From the NCBI GenBank assembly GCA_964019425.1, contig OZ025813.1, positions 496,001 through 560,000 on the forward strand: a stretch of 64,000 nucleotides of DNA. The letters run 5' to 3'. The stretch comes from Flectonema sp. DT1601 (Eukaryota > Euglenozoa > Diplonemea > Diplonemida > Diplonemidae). The notes under the pieces were generated by a model. That model ran no database searches, was not told the origin of the DNA, and saw only the letters and a program-made list of their open reading frames with translations. The position numbers and the translations under genes were made by a program. Positions 13,301 through 20,831 of the stretch are shown one piece after another; position 1 is the stretch's first letter, and each line of letters begins with the position of its first letter.

Positions 13301-16300
13301 TCTCGACAGCGATGTTGCTTCCCAACTCAACTTCTTTTGGAAGTATTCCACCAAATGATTCAACATCAGATATCTGAACACCTCTCTGTTTTAAGTGTTC
13401 AATCTGACCTTCATAAATGGAACCTAAAATATCAGCGACAGGTTCATCAACTTTAGTAGCGTAACGAGCAGCAACAGGTCCATGAAGAATGTTTACACGT
13501 TCAGCATCGTGTCCCATTACGAATTCTAGTTTCTCTGACTGCCAGAGGGAATCCTTCTTAAACCAAGTGTTAAATCTTTCATCTAATCTTGGAATAAATG
13601 GAACCGGTTTCTGAGCAGGGAACGCACACAGTGCGATGTAGTGATCGACATCCTCAACAGACAGAGTTTGTCTTCTCGCTGCTGAGAATGTAGTAAAGAA
13701 TGTGTCTAAGAATGGTCCTGGGATATTTATAACACTGAAGTCCGGAAGCATCGTCGACGTGCTCTTGAGACCCGCAAATCTTTCTTCGATACGTAGCAAC
13801 CACTTTCCAGTTAGATTTCTCAAAGTCGGATCAATCCACGCGGAACCGACATCGTAGAGGAGGTGAGTGAGACGTCTCGCAACTTCTTCGTATGTGAGTT
13901 CGTCAAGGTTCTCAACAGACTTCCACTGACCGTCTTCTGTTAGCTTCGCTGGGAAGTAAACCTTCTGAGCATCAGCATTCAAGCGTTCAATAATGTAAGC
14001 CTTCTTTTCGAGAACCGCAGGGAGTTGCTTCTCACGAGGTAAGTTAAAGATCGTTTCGTCGAGTTCCTTCCAGAAACGAACACCTCTGTTAGCGATCTTG
14101 TGAATAGGCTCACCAAGTTCAGAAGTGACAGTGAGGATACCTCCGTGTGGTTTGGTGTAGGTACTCTCCCATGTTGCTTCTTCTTCTTCAGTGATACCGG
14201 GAGCGTCAACAATCATTTGTTTTACTGCAGGTGCGGTTTCAGCTTCTTTGGCGACCATGAGTCTGGAGCCCATCAGAACTCCGTCAAAAGGCATCAGAGG
14301 ACGGTCGAATTTAGTCGCCCACTCTCCAGTTAGCCATCTGCTAGTTGATTCAGCGTCACCGAGACCACCACCAGCAACAAGAATTAAGTTTGGAACTCTT
14401 CTACACAATCCGTATGTTTTTAGAATCGGTTCGTGTTGATCTTCAAAAGAGTGGTGACCTCCAGAACGACCACCAGTCCACTGCATTACGATTGGCATGT
14501 CTGGATGAGATTCAGCAATCGCAATAACTTGTCTGATGGTAGCTTCTGCACCAGGTTTGAAAGACACATGCTTAATACCAGCTTCCTTAAAGGCTGTTAA
14601 GAACTCATGAGCCTTATCAGGTGAAGGGACACCAGCAGCAACAGTTACTCCTTCAATTGGAATGCCGGCCTTTCTCATTTTTTGAACGTGCGGGAATTGG
14701 ATTCCCCACAGAGCTTGATTTAAGAACAACATATTAAGAGAAACACCCTCACCTGGTTTACAACGTTCTTGGATGTATTTAATTTTACTTTCGAGCATCG
14801 GATTGTTGAAATGACCACCTCCAGAAATTTCAATTTGAAAACCAGCGTTCAGAGTGGCCGAAATCAAATCCCCAGAAATAGTAGTCGGAGTCATACCCGG
14901 TACTACAATTGGTGGACGACCCAACACTCTCGAATACTTCGTATCAATGTGAACCTGACCTGTAGATGTACACCTCACTAACTTTGGTGTGAATTCTTCA
15001 GCCCAATTAACACCTCTCTTTACATCTGCGACAGTATCATAAATAACTGATCGGGGTAACATACTGGATGGTGAAGAAGACGTAGCAATGATAACTTGAG
15101 CACCGGTACCTTCTAAGTTGTGTCTGATTAAATTACCACATCCTGATATTCCTCCAGGTCCGAAATCGATAGCGTGAGATGACTTCATTGATTTAGAAAC
15201 AGCTGGCCAATCAACTGGAATTGATAATATTTGTTGAGTTAAAACAGCTGTCAGGTTGTCGTTACTTCTCAAATCTGATCCGTCCGCAGTTGACAAAACT
15301 GGAATCTTAAGATCTGTCGGCTTGAATTCTAAATTTAATCTCTCAAAGTCACCCGCAACCACACTCGGAACCGCTGACAAGTACGGAGAGTGAAATGGAA
15401 CAGTTGAGTTGAGATAAGTAGTAGTAAAAGGAGTCTTTCTCTTTGAGAACGGAACTCTCGACTGATCAGCAGAAGCAGCTCCTTTCATCTTTCTCAAAGC
15501 AACATTTAATCCATAAAGTGATCTGTTTGGACCTGAAGCGACAACTTGATGAGTTCCATTCACAAGAGAGATGAAAATCTTTTTATCATCATCGAGGTAC
15601 TGATTGGTGTCATTGATAACTCTCGTAGCTGCTGTATGAGGGAGTGAAGTGATGGCAAGCATGGGTTGGGGGATTCCCTCACTAGACTGGTTGGAATCTT
15701 GCAAGATTTTAGGGTCAGTCGTAACAATCGGATTCTTCTGTTGACTTCTCAGACCCATCCAAAACAACATTCTAATACAAGTCTTACAATTACTCATAAA
15801 CTCCTCCCAAGTTCCTGAAGCTGATACAACAACAGCAGCTAACACACCCTGACTGTGACCAGTACTGTTCTTGCTGATAGAACGAAGATCTTCAGGAGCC
15901 AAGTTCATACTTTTTAATAAAACTGCGTACTGAGTAAGTTGAGTCAATCCGATCAAAGGCATCGAAATAGGAGCTGAGATCAAATAATCTTCACTTGGCA
16001 TCTTATCGTCTCCCTTCAACCATTCTAACACATCAACTCCGTGAAGTACAAGACTCGACTGAACTGCTTCTACAGATGAAACGTCTTGTTGTAATTCAGT
16101 TACTAATTCTACTAAAGTATCATGAATAATTGGTTTGTAGGTGTGGTATAAAGTACTTAATTCAGACATGTAGGAGTATCCCTGACCTCCGAATACCAAC
16201 GACAAGTTGATGTCTCCATTTCTCGCAGAGGAAATTAATTTTGACTGCGGGTTGTACGAAGATTCAATTCCAGCTTTCTTTAATTCATTTTGAACTAACA

Positions 16301-16679
16301 ACAGAGAAGATACAACGTCTGCGAACTCCTCTTGTTCTAATCCACTACTGTGAACATCATTACTGTCCAGATAGGTAGTGACGAAGTGTTCAAAGAAGAT
16401 GGAGAGGAGATCGATAGTGTGAGATTCCTGCTTTTGATTTGATAAAAATTTCATAAAAACAGCAACAAGGTGCGCTGATGAATTCACCGGTTCCGACGTC
16501 AAACGGGCCGTATTGAAACTCTGAACAGAGTGTTGAGATGCCTGCCAGATGGTAACTGGCAAACTAACAATCACTTCGTGGGCAGAGTCCCTAACTACCG
16601 CGGGGCGCGTCAAAACTTTTGTGAGGTCATTAGCGACTGGTGACATTGACCCTTCACGTGACATTTCTTGTAAGGTCAT
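4302..16679 (-). CDS. Type I fatty acid synthase, fused fungal-type beta-alpha chain with two ACPs
   Basis: An uninterrupted frame of 4125 aa from the ATG at 16679. A 25-residue in-frame extension upstream is hydrophobic and crosses a TTTTCCAG-like splice acceptor near 16713, so it is probably UTR. Order, with approximate residues: acetyltransferase (GHSQG, Ser276); FMN enoyl reductase (from ~585, PIVVPGMTPTTISG); hot-dog dehydratase (~1590, SGDTNPIHTNPYF); malonyl/palmitoyl transferase (GHSLGE, Ser1840); Ala/Pro linker; ACP1 (GGKSTLQNE, Ser2256); linker; ACP2 (SGKSTLQNE, Ser2440); ketoreductase (~2925, GCGRGSIG); ketosynthase (GACATAVES, Cys3544, with FHGTST and TGHPKG histidines); phosphopantetheinyl transferase (GIGCDVE and WCSKEAV, from ~4000). 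All catalytic motifs are present, so it should make saturated fatty acids in the cytosol and load its own ACPs. Yeast splits this into FAS1 and FAS2 with one ACP. I recall thraustochytrid FAS as a single chain of similar length. Confidence 0.97.
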   Translation of the reverse strand: MTLQEMSREGSMSPVANDLTKVLTRPAVVRDSAHEVIVSLPVTIWQASQHSVQSFNTARLTSEPVNSSAHLVAVFMKFLSNQKQESHTIDLLSIFFEHFVTTYLDSNDVHSSGLEQEEFADVVSSLLLVQNELKKAGIESSYNPQSKLISSARNGDINLSLVFGGQGYSYMSELSTLYHTYKPIIHDTLVELVTELQQDVSSVEAVQSSLVLHGVDVLEWLKGDDKMPSEDYLISAPISMPLIGLTQLTQYAVLLKSMNLAPEDLRSISKNSTGHSQGVLAAVVVSASGTWEEFMSNCKTCIRMLFWMGLRSQQKNPIVTTDPKILQDSNQSSEGIPQPMLAITSLPHTAATRVINDTNQYLDDDKKIFISLVNGTHQVVASGPNRSLYGLNVALRKMKGAASADQSRVPFSKRKTPFTTTYLNSTVPFHSPYLSAVPSVVAGDFERLNLEFKPTDLKIPVLSTADGSDLRSNDNLTAVLTQQILSIPVDWPAVSKSMKSSHAIDFGPGGISGCGNLIRHNLEGTGAQVIIATSSSPSSMLPRSVIYDTVADVKRGVNWAEEFTPKLVRCTSTGQVHIDTKYSRVLGRPPIVVPGMTPTTISGDLISATLNAGFQIEISGGGHFNNPMLESKIKYIQERCKPGEGVSLNMLFLNQALWGIQFPHVQKMRKAGIPIEGVTVAAGVPSPDKAHEFLTAFKEAGIKHVSFKPGAEATIRQVIAIAESHPDMPIVMQWTGGRSGGHHSFEDQHEPILKTYGLCRRVPNLILVAGGGLGDAESTSRWLTGEWATKFDRPLMPFDGVLMGSRLMVAKEAETAPAVKQMIVDAPGITEEEEATWESTYTKPHGGILTVTSELGEPIHKIANRGVRFWKELDETIFNLPREKQLPAVLEKKAYIIERLNADAQKVYFPAKLTEDGQWKSVENLDELTYEEVARRLTHLLYDVGSAWIDPTLRNLTGKWLLRIEERFAGLKSTSTMLPDFSVINIPGPFLDTFFTTFSAARRQTLSVEDVDHYIALCAFPAQKPVPFIPRLDERFNTWFKKDSLWQSEKLEFVMGHDAERVNILHGPVAARYATKVDEPVADILGSIYEGQIEHLKQRGVQISDVESFGGILPKEVELGSNIAVERNEREAKFEITTDEEADLPEESVWLESISGEVASWLKALVCSDNIVRGSGQNSRWISNPVRRIIKPRLHQSATLSVEQSGMPLSLDIYRRGEKMVSISKSDTEENQIIVTLLSFSQYHEKKLPLDLIYRYHPECGTMPIREQTDGAVQRAKEFYSRLWLGDEDAEIAMNEPRPTWELTCLGENNPPHVITKSAITDFCQTVLNRNGKYVEGDKDGKLYAPLDYAMVAGWKSVIRALFAKNIEGDLLSLVHLGNSFRVLRPGLMLREGDELKSVGEVTSVRNDDNNNKIVDVTGTLFLKQEAVIEISSSFCYRGAGGDWENTFSRETHTPYLLDVSDSATAHVARSKTWIEWSKPDLVIEGAELTFNTASMRRFKASGGFSELTITGTVMVKLSTKEEVEIGIINFSRKDCAADPVASYLKRVATPVKDESMFETGRILDISEEILDASTRCPEANMPYSVVSGDTNPIHTNPYFADLAALPSTIVHGMWTSAAIRRIVEIFAADNHPHRVSYYKADFIGMVLPSDVLTTTLTHMGMTQGKKLIQLSVSNQNGVQIMKGISEVDEAPTAYIFTGQGSQTKGMGMDLYGSSEVAKAMWDRADFHLKHSYGFSILEIVRLNPNELTIHFGGKHGAVMRENYRRLVYEVQQKDGTMLALPLFPNITSTTMYHTFYSPKGLLNATQFTQPALTLMEVAAYKDMEEKGLVQQNAIFAGHSLGEYSSLAALAEVLSVEALVDVVFYRGMTMQVAVPRDSKGRSDYGMVAVNPSRVGEGFTQEALQFIVDKIKEISDEVLQIVNYNVVGQQYVASGELTTLDCLSNVLNFIKMEKLNVTKLLEKMSRDQLEQKLTEIAKGVYAKCVQKKENNGGRAISERGFATIPLPGIDVPFHSSFLLSGVAPFRELLKQKLSVDWVDVKALKARYIPNLVARPFDISKKFVEVVFESSKSPKIQTVLDNWKSDMNAAEQQSLGYILLIELLAYQFASPVRWIETQDVIFSDYGIERLVEIGPEPTLTTMASRTLKAKYEKHDDVSSFRRTILHVNKQKDELYYTADDSPAPAPAASKAAAAAPAPTPVAVVAAPAAAAPGPVSAVADAPVSAQEIVHVLVSTRIRKPLAETPTSKSIKDLVGGKSTLQNEILGDLGQEFPGFQMDKPEEEPLTKLSSGLTSTGTLGKVTQGLVTKMIGSKMPGGFGMGQVKSHLGSHGLATGRTDGCLLFGLTLEPSSRLGSEADAKKWLDTVASGYAAYAGITLGQPSAPAAVGAPVAVAAAAGPVSIPDAPVSAIDFIRVLVGTKMKLPANSDLDKRSIKELVSGKSTLQNELLGDLQAEFGDAITKIDGAAEMPLGEVAKALSTYSTLGKYSQKATQKLVSSKMPGSFGMTAVKSYLTSLGFGPQRTDGVLLFALSKEPAARLGSDADAKGFWDSVTSSYASVQGISLSGSGGAPGTVAVAGPAMSSAALSAITKKQDDLIREQMELFSTYLGEDSRAGWHAASAAKATISELQKELDTLKEELGDTFVDGITPKFSRKMARTYEASWNWAKQDYVQFLLDMTRGVIAPPTLSVAHQRMVHHIMNRADQQFFHFIEYYTKIAMARGGSYFQKLKLSGYMLAREIPTFAPVWMLDFAPAHHILTSPPLFTPVDHPMSPCTTISNNGIISYKEVPRVGVGSYVEYAKEMARGIDLVQLQQNAKVRKGLSKLQKLGSKNRINRKELDTILAELNLAGPHFGPAEVESEVDPDEAMMPKRDMRRKPASDPAPLLNLKVRSLEDPMHYEYNKNMTKAYLEALHSTTNSGITFKDKVALCTGCGRGSIGIEIIKILLSGGCKVICTTSSYSKPTCDFYRNVYEMNGAKGSSLNVVPFNGGSNTDIQAVVKFIYDDVKSGGLGTDLDFIIPFAAISEQGMEVDGIGSRSELAHRIMLTNVLRLLGAVKIQKVGIKQISRPTQVVLPMSPNHGIFGGDGLYAESKIGLEALFNKWHSEHWGKYLTIVGASIGWTRGTGLMAANNIVAEGIEKLGVRTFSTMEMALNISALMHPKIVKLAEREPVWADLNGGLHLVENLNNISSNLRTTIREIADVRSAVAAEQKREDEEISAVPVKHPAGVSARANLKFEFPKTKNYEKLHKELGHMKGMVDPAKVIVITGYGEVGPWGNSRTRWQIESEGQFSLEGCIEMAWAMGFITYKREPKYSGWVDAKSGKQLKDIDIKKDYEEEILKHAGVRIVEPELHDGYNPKKKMFLHQVSIDHEMTPVECGEDEAQAFKLQHGDSVDIWEKGDGIWLAKLRKGAQLYIPKALQFSRTVAGQIPTGWKAETYGLPKDIVDQVDPVTLFTLVSTVEALVTSGISDPYEFYKYIHVSELGNTSGGGIGGMTALQGIFRKRLLDQPVQKDILQESFINVMPAWVNLLLLSSSGPIKTPVGACATAVESVEIGVETIMSGKAKVVIAGGYDDFTEEGSYEFANMKATSDATEELLKGRTPSEMSRPTTTSRAGFMESQGAGMHVLMSAEVAIEMGVPIYGIVALTNTATDKEGRSVPAPGQGILTTARENRGIVPQRLLDFNWRKMQLKRERENIARWVREEHDYLQSEVTQLKEDQPKSGLDIEKYIDQRLMELKENAHRKEQAALETFGQSFYRNNASIAPMRGALAVWGLDVDDISVASFHGTSTQANDLNESEVVNTQVGHLGRSKGNLLPTVFQKWLTGHPKGAAAAWMLNGCLQMLEHQIIPGNRNADNVDSRLSKFSNLFFPSKTLRDVEVKACLLKSFGFGQVGGECLVIHPDYILATLDQAEYNTYMMKRGSRQQAAYKHYHESMTGGKLIRVKEAAPYTPEQQQSIYLDPLARASFKNGKWSFAAYTGPKQTISSTPQEERSMISSGFQGQKGIGCDVEMMSAIPLDNQTFIERNFTTAESDNCNASSNPRSAFTSLWCSKEAVIKAVSSFQEEGASPVWDGPAAPLREIEISADFKVTFHGSAAPAVAKAGVSKVSVSVSHSGAYCIAYAQAA

Positions 16680-16892
16680 TGTTTTAAGTTTTGTGTGCAA
16701 AAAGTAAGCAAACTGGAAAAAAGAAAAATTAAAACACCAGAAACACCACCTCACAGTAAATATTTTATAAACAACTGCATTGGGTAACGACTGTCGGGGA
16801 GAAAGGAAAAAATTTTAAATACAACGAACCACACGCTCACATATTGGGTTGCTCGACGTAGAGCAAGCAGAAAGTTTGATAAACGATTGTCC

Positions 16893-19256
16893 CTACTGAG
16901 TCTTAATCTTCTTCTTGTTGGAGTTCTTCTTCTTCTTCTTCTTAATTGCTGTTTTTGGTTTTTCAGAATCGTATCCAAGTTGTGAAACTTGTTGTTTAAT
17001 CCAAAGAATCATTTTATCAGGTGAATCCAAGTACTCTGTCCACAACTCTTTGTGAATGATGAGAGGACGTAAGTGGTTGGTGCAGATGGAAGTCAATTTG
17101 TTTATTTGTTTCAGTCTCAAGCCGTTCATCGTCGGATCAGTAGAATACGGAGAAAGCAAAGTAGCACTTTGAGATTCCGATGAAATATAAACAACCATCG
17201 GAACAAGACTTTTTTTAAACTTTATAAAGCAAAAACAATCAAGTTCGATTCCCTTCCTTACTATTTTTACTCCCCAATGAAATTGTTCGGCAAGCGGTGA
17301 GAGGGATTGTTGAAGAGACTGTCTTAATTCGGTTTCGAAGTGGCGGGTTTTGGTGTTGTCGGGATTCTGATCGAGTGGCTCAGACTCAGATTGGTTACCA
17401 ACGCTATCGACTTCAATGATAGTTCCAGTTGTTGTGTTATTCAAATTCTCATCTTTGAGCTCAAGGAAGTCAACCTCACCAGTGTCAGTGTCCCAAACAC
17501 GACTTGTAGAACTCTTTGAAAACTTCCTTCTGATATCGATGGTACTCTCAGGTTCGGTTTCTAATTTGATATCAAATCGAAGAGGACGATTATCTTCTAT
17601 AAGAAATTCTTTTGAAACTTCCTCACCCTTCGAACTTATTGGAAGGATACTAACTGTATGATCTGACCAAATGTTATCCTGTTCTAAAGATGACGGCATC
17701 GGTGAAAATGAAGGTAAAAGATTACCTCCGTTAACATCAGAGAGCGCAACATCAACAGCCTCATCGAACTGACCAGTTGTTTGAGATAGAAAACAATTAG
17801 CTTCTAGTAATGTATGTTGCCAGGTATCAGTAACCTTCTGAATCCCTAACGAGTCACGAATTGATGGAATGCCTTTCCCTGTTAGTGCGTTCGGTTTGAT
17901 GCCGAGTACGCCAGTTTTTGTATTCATGGGAATTCTAATAGGAACATCACCATGTCTGATGAGCTCTAATAGCTGAATGTGTATTGCTGATACTCTCTCT
18001 GGATGACTGTATCCAAGTAGGGCACATCCCTTTAGGATTGAGCATATTTGAGTTTTTGTTTTTAATCTTCTTGTCGTTAACATCTGACGAAGTATCTTAT
18101 GAGCCACTAATGTTTGTACCGACCAGACACAACTATCGTCTTCATTCCAATTAGCAGCAGGTGTCCAGGAAGCTTCATAATTTGAAGAACGTATGTCAGT
18201 TAGTTTTGGTAGAGTTACCTCCAGTCCTGTTGTTGGTAGAATTCCGTGGGTGTCACATCCGCGACGAAGTCGTTTTATAGAAATCTTTTCTAATGAAAGG
18301 TCGCCCAACGCTGATAAACAAGTTGCTGCTTCATTCGCAGTAATCTGATCCAAGATGTGTTGTTGTAGTAGTCGTTCTGATAACACTCTAATCAAACCTT
18401 CATGACAGGTATTCATATCTACACATGCCGACAACACTTGCGTGCATTGCGATGCTGAGAATGTCCCCGCAAGTCGCATGACAGAGTGATCACCAAGAAT
18501 TTGAGTTATTTTATTTATTTTCTGTTTATCAATATTTTCTTCACCATTACGAAGATACGCTGCTTGCAGAGAATGCATTGCACAAGAGATATCAACAGAA
18601 GAAGTCTCTTTAAGAATGTTTTCATTATCGACAATTATTTCACACAACACGGTAGCCATCTTTCCGTAACTTGGAAGGAATTCCGAATCAGAATTATGAC
18701 ACAAAAGGATCATCCCTTCCAGAGCTGATGTTATCTGATTAATGTGAAGATGTGAAGAGTTATTTGTTTGACTCATCACCGCTCGGGTAACTAAAGTTGG
18801 AATTATCCTAGAGATAAGTTGTAATGAATTCCGACTCAGTAATTCGTTGAACTCATTCTGAAGAGTTGCTATTGCAAAGAGACTAGGAAGGGGATCATCA
18901 ATGTCTTCAGTTGATTCAAGGAGTTGATGTAATCTATAAAGACATTGTTGAAAAACAGATAAACCATCTCTTTCGTCACCATTGCCATCCGTTTGACTCA
19001 ATTTTTCCAAAACTCTGCAGTAGTCAGTCGCTGATACTTTTCTTCTAAACGCGATTCCAACAGTCTTCGATGAATCGAATTCCCTAAATATATTTTGAAC
19101 CTGACGTCTATCTTTTGCCCAATGAAGTTGGTAATGGAGTCGCTTTGTTGGATCCTCTGATTCTAATAAAGTTGTTGGTCTGCTTTTCAAAGTTGGCCAA
19201 GATTGATATGTCCTTCTCTGATTGCAGAAAACTCTTACTGCTTCTCGCACCTTCAT
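16893..19256 (-). CDS. Probable mitochondrial helical-repeat RNA-binding protein with C-terminal RAP-like domain
   Basis: 787 aa from the ATG at 19256. The N-terminus (MKVREAVRVFCNQRRTYQSW) is Arg-rich and almost free of acidic residues, as in a mitochondrial targeting peptide. Residues ~90-420 are mostly helical with recurring Leu/Ala-rich segments, like the helical-repeat arrays of FASTK or OPR proteins. Residues ~640-750 contain a pattern like the RAP domain: a hydrophobic strand set, then LRLKQINKL, then IIHKELW, then a helix. The tail is Lys-rich. RAP proteins generally process organellar RNA; that role is inferred here. The frame continues open upstream of the ATG to a pyrimidine tract and CAG at about 19286, so an additional 5' exon is possible. 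The FAS coding region ends its 5' side about 210 bp downstream of this gene's stop, in the same orientation. Confidence 0.55.
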   Translation of the reverse strand: MKVREAVRVFCNQRRTYQSWPTLKSRPTTLLESEDPTKRLHYQLHWAKDRRQVQNIFREFDSSKTVGIAFRRKVSATDYCRVLEKLSQTDGNGDERDGLSVFQQCLYRLHQLLESTEDIDDPLPSLFAIATLQNEFNELLSRNSLQLISRIIPTLVTRAVMSQTNNSSHLHINQITSALEGMILLCHNSDSEFLPSYGKMATVLCEIIVDNENILKETSSVDISCAMHSLQAAYLRNGEENIDKQKINKITQILGDHSVMRLAGTFSASQCTQVLSACVDMNTCHEGLIRVLSERLLQQHILDQITANEAATCLSALGDLSLEKISIKRLRRGCDTHGILPTTGLEVTLPKLTDIRSSNYEASWTPAANWNEDDSCVWSVQTLVAHKILRQMLTTRRLKTKTQICSILKGCALLGYSHPERVSAIHIQLLELIRHGDVPIRIPMNTKTGVLGIKPNALTGKGIPSIRDSLGIQKVTDTWQHTLLEANCFLSQTTGQFDEAVDVALSDVNGGNLLPSFSPMPSSLEQDNIWSDHTVSILPISSKGEEVSKEFLIEDNRPLRFDIKLETEPESTIDIRRKFSKSSTSRVWDTDTGEVDFLELKDENLNNTTTGTIIEVDSVGNQSESEPLDQNPDNTKTRHFETELRQSLQQSLSPLAEQFHWGVKIVRKGIELDCFCFIKFKKSLVPMVVYISSESQSATLLSPYSTDPTMNGLRLKQINKLTSICTNHLRPLIIHKELWTEYLDSPDKMILWIKQQVSQLGYDSEKPKTAIKKKKKKNSNKKKIKTQ

Positions 19257-19887
19257 ATCAAAGATTTTATGGGCAACTTCATCCTGAGAATAATAAAAAA
19301 TGAGAAGGGAGAGAGAGTGGGGGGGAAAAAGAAGAACAAAATCACAACAATTTCGGATTCCCCCCCACGTAACAATCTGTCTTAAAAAATGTAAAAATAT
19401 AATATCGGATGGTCGCTGTACATAATATAATAATAAATGTCAATCACTTAACAAACTGATTGATGAAACGATGAGCACGATACGTCTAATACAAAGCTAT
19501 AACAGCAGAGTACGAAATGAAATAATTCTTTTTCATAAGTCAATAATCCCTTACTTAAAATTTACTTGGTCTGAACCATTATTTTCGCATTGTGTCTTCA
19601 TTAACTTCTGTCCCAATGATGTCAATAAGACTAATCTGCTAACATGGTGTCTATCTCAAAGAGAGCCTTTGAGTGTAGTTGAACATTTGATCGTAAGGCG
19701 CGCACACAACGAAGCTATTTAACACTTCTATTTTGTGTCACATGTCGTGGTCGGTGAGGATATTCATACAAATAAATACGTCCGTCGAGTACCATCAGAC
19801 TTTTGAAGTCAAAGAGAGTGAAAATTCTCTTTTTTTCTAAACTCCGGAAATCTCTTTTTAGTCTGCAGCAAACAAACATTCAAAGTA
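19257..19887. other. Intergenic region, nothing recognised
   Basis: Holds the putative splice acceptor upstream of the RAP-like gene (near 19286) and a G/C homopolymer-rich patch (19318-19365). An 83-codon plus-strand frame at 19471-19722 has no recognisable feature and I regard it as chance. Confidence 0.4.
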
Positions 19888-20530
19888 CTAAATGTCATTA
19901 TCAGTTGTGCTGTTTAGTGATGGTGCCTTAACCTGTCTGTGCTGTAACTTATGTTGTGATAAAACGGCAGGAGAAACAGGATCGAATTTGCGAGACACAA
20001 GAGCGCGATCTTTTTCAGCTGCTTGATTGTAATTCATGAAACCACTTTCAAAGTCTCGCGACCTACTTTCTGAACTCTGTTTTGTTTTTTTTTTTGTTTT
20101 TACTGGTGTTTAGTCGCCTTTCTAAGATAAAATAATTTAAATATAACACACACCTGACCTATTTGTTGAAGACAGGTAATTTCACTCACATCGATCATGC
20201 CAACGTCAACCATCCAAATATGAAATACTGTAAAAACATTAGCATGAGGCAATGATCTGGCTGTATAAATTCCGAAGAAAAGCAACAACGCGAACCCCGG
20301 CCATTTTAGTTTCTTTATTTGCGCGTGTGTGTTTCTGGATATTCCTAATGGTCCAACCTGATTTTTTTTTTTTTTTTTTTTTTTTTTTCCAAACACAAAC
20401 TAAAGCTAAACAGAAAAATGAGAAACTGGCATACTGAGGTCTGACTGGGTCTCCAGTTGTGCCTCTGCATCTGTCGTCTTGTAAACCATGTTCTGATAGC
20501 GAATCCCAAAGATACTCGTCTGTTACCCAT
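19888..20530 (-). CDS. Three-exon gene for a small membrane protein of unknown function
   Basis: Exons 20435-20530, 20154-20357 and 19888-20076 (96, 204 and 189 nt, all joined in phase 0) give 162 aa from ATG to TAG. Introns are 77 nt each, start GTATGC and GTGTGT and end in CAG; the first contains a run of more than 20 A on the coding strand. No single-frame reading shows this gene, because the introns add stop codons or Lys runs. The N-terminus is Arg-rich (MGNRRVSLGFAIRTWFTRRQ), then one clear hydrophobic segment (WPGFALLLFFGIYTA, ~residues 51-65) and a second weaker one, then a polar, Ser-rich tail. This resembles small mitochondrial inner-membrane subunits, but I do not recognise the family. 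Confidence 0.6.
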
Positions 20531-20831
20531 TTGATTATAATTTGATAGTTAGAATCAGAAGTTAACTCGGTACCGCTGGAGGGGGTTCAGCGCCCTCCCA
20601 ACTGATTAGAAAAAGAAATATATTAAAGTAATGCTACTCAACACAACTAGATCTCAACTTTTTTTTAAAAAAACAACTTCTACAAGTCATCCATCATTAT
20701 TAGCTGAGAATAAAACTAAGGTTGATATATATTTAAAAGGAAGGGAACAGGATTTCCAAAATAAATTTTACTATACATCTATAATCTTCTAATAGGATAC
20801 AGAAGAGCAGGTCGTCAGAAGACGCTACTGA
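20531..20831. other. Short intergenic region
   Basis: Contains the presumed promoter and 5' UTR of the 162-aa gene and the 3' UTR of the 409-aa gene. No further coding or RNA feature is seen. Confidence 0.4.

Noticed and set aside
16680-16754. 25-residue N-terminal extension of the FAS
   Set aside because: Hydrophobic, crosses a splice acceptor-like site, and the next Met starts the conserved part; treated as 5' UTR.
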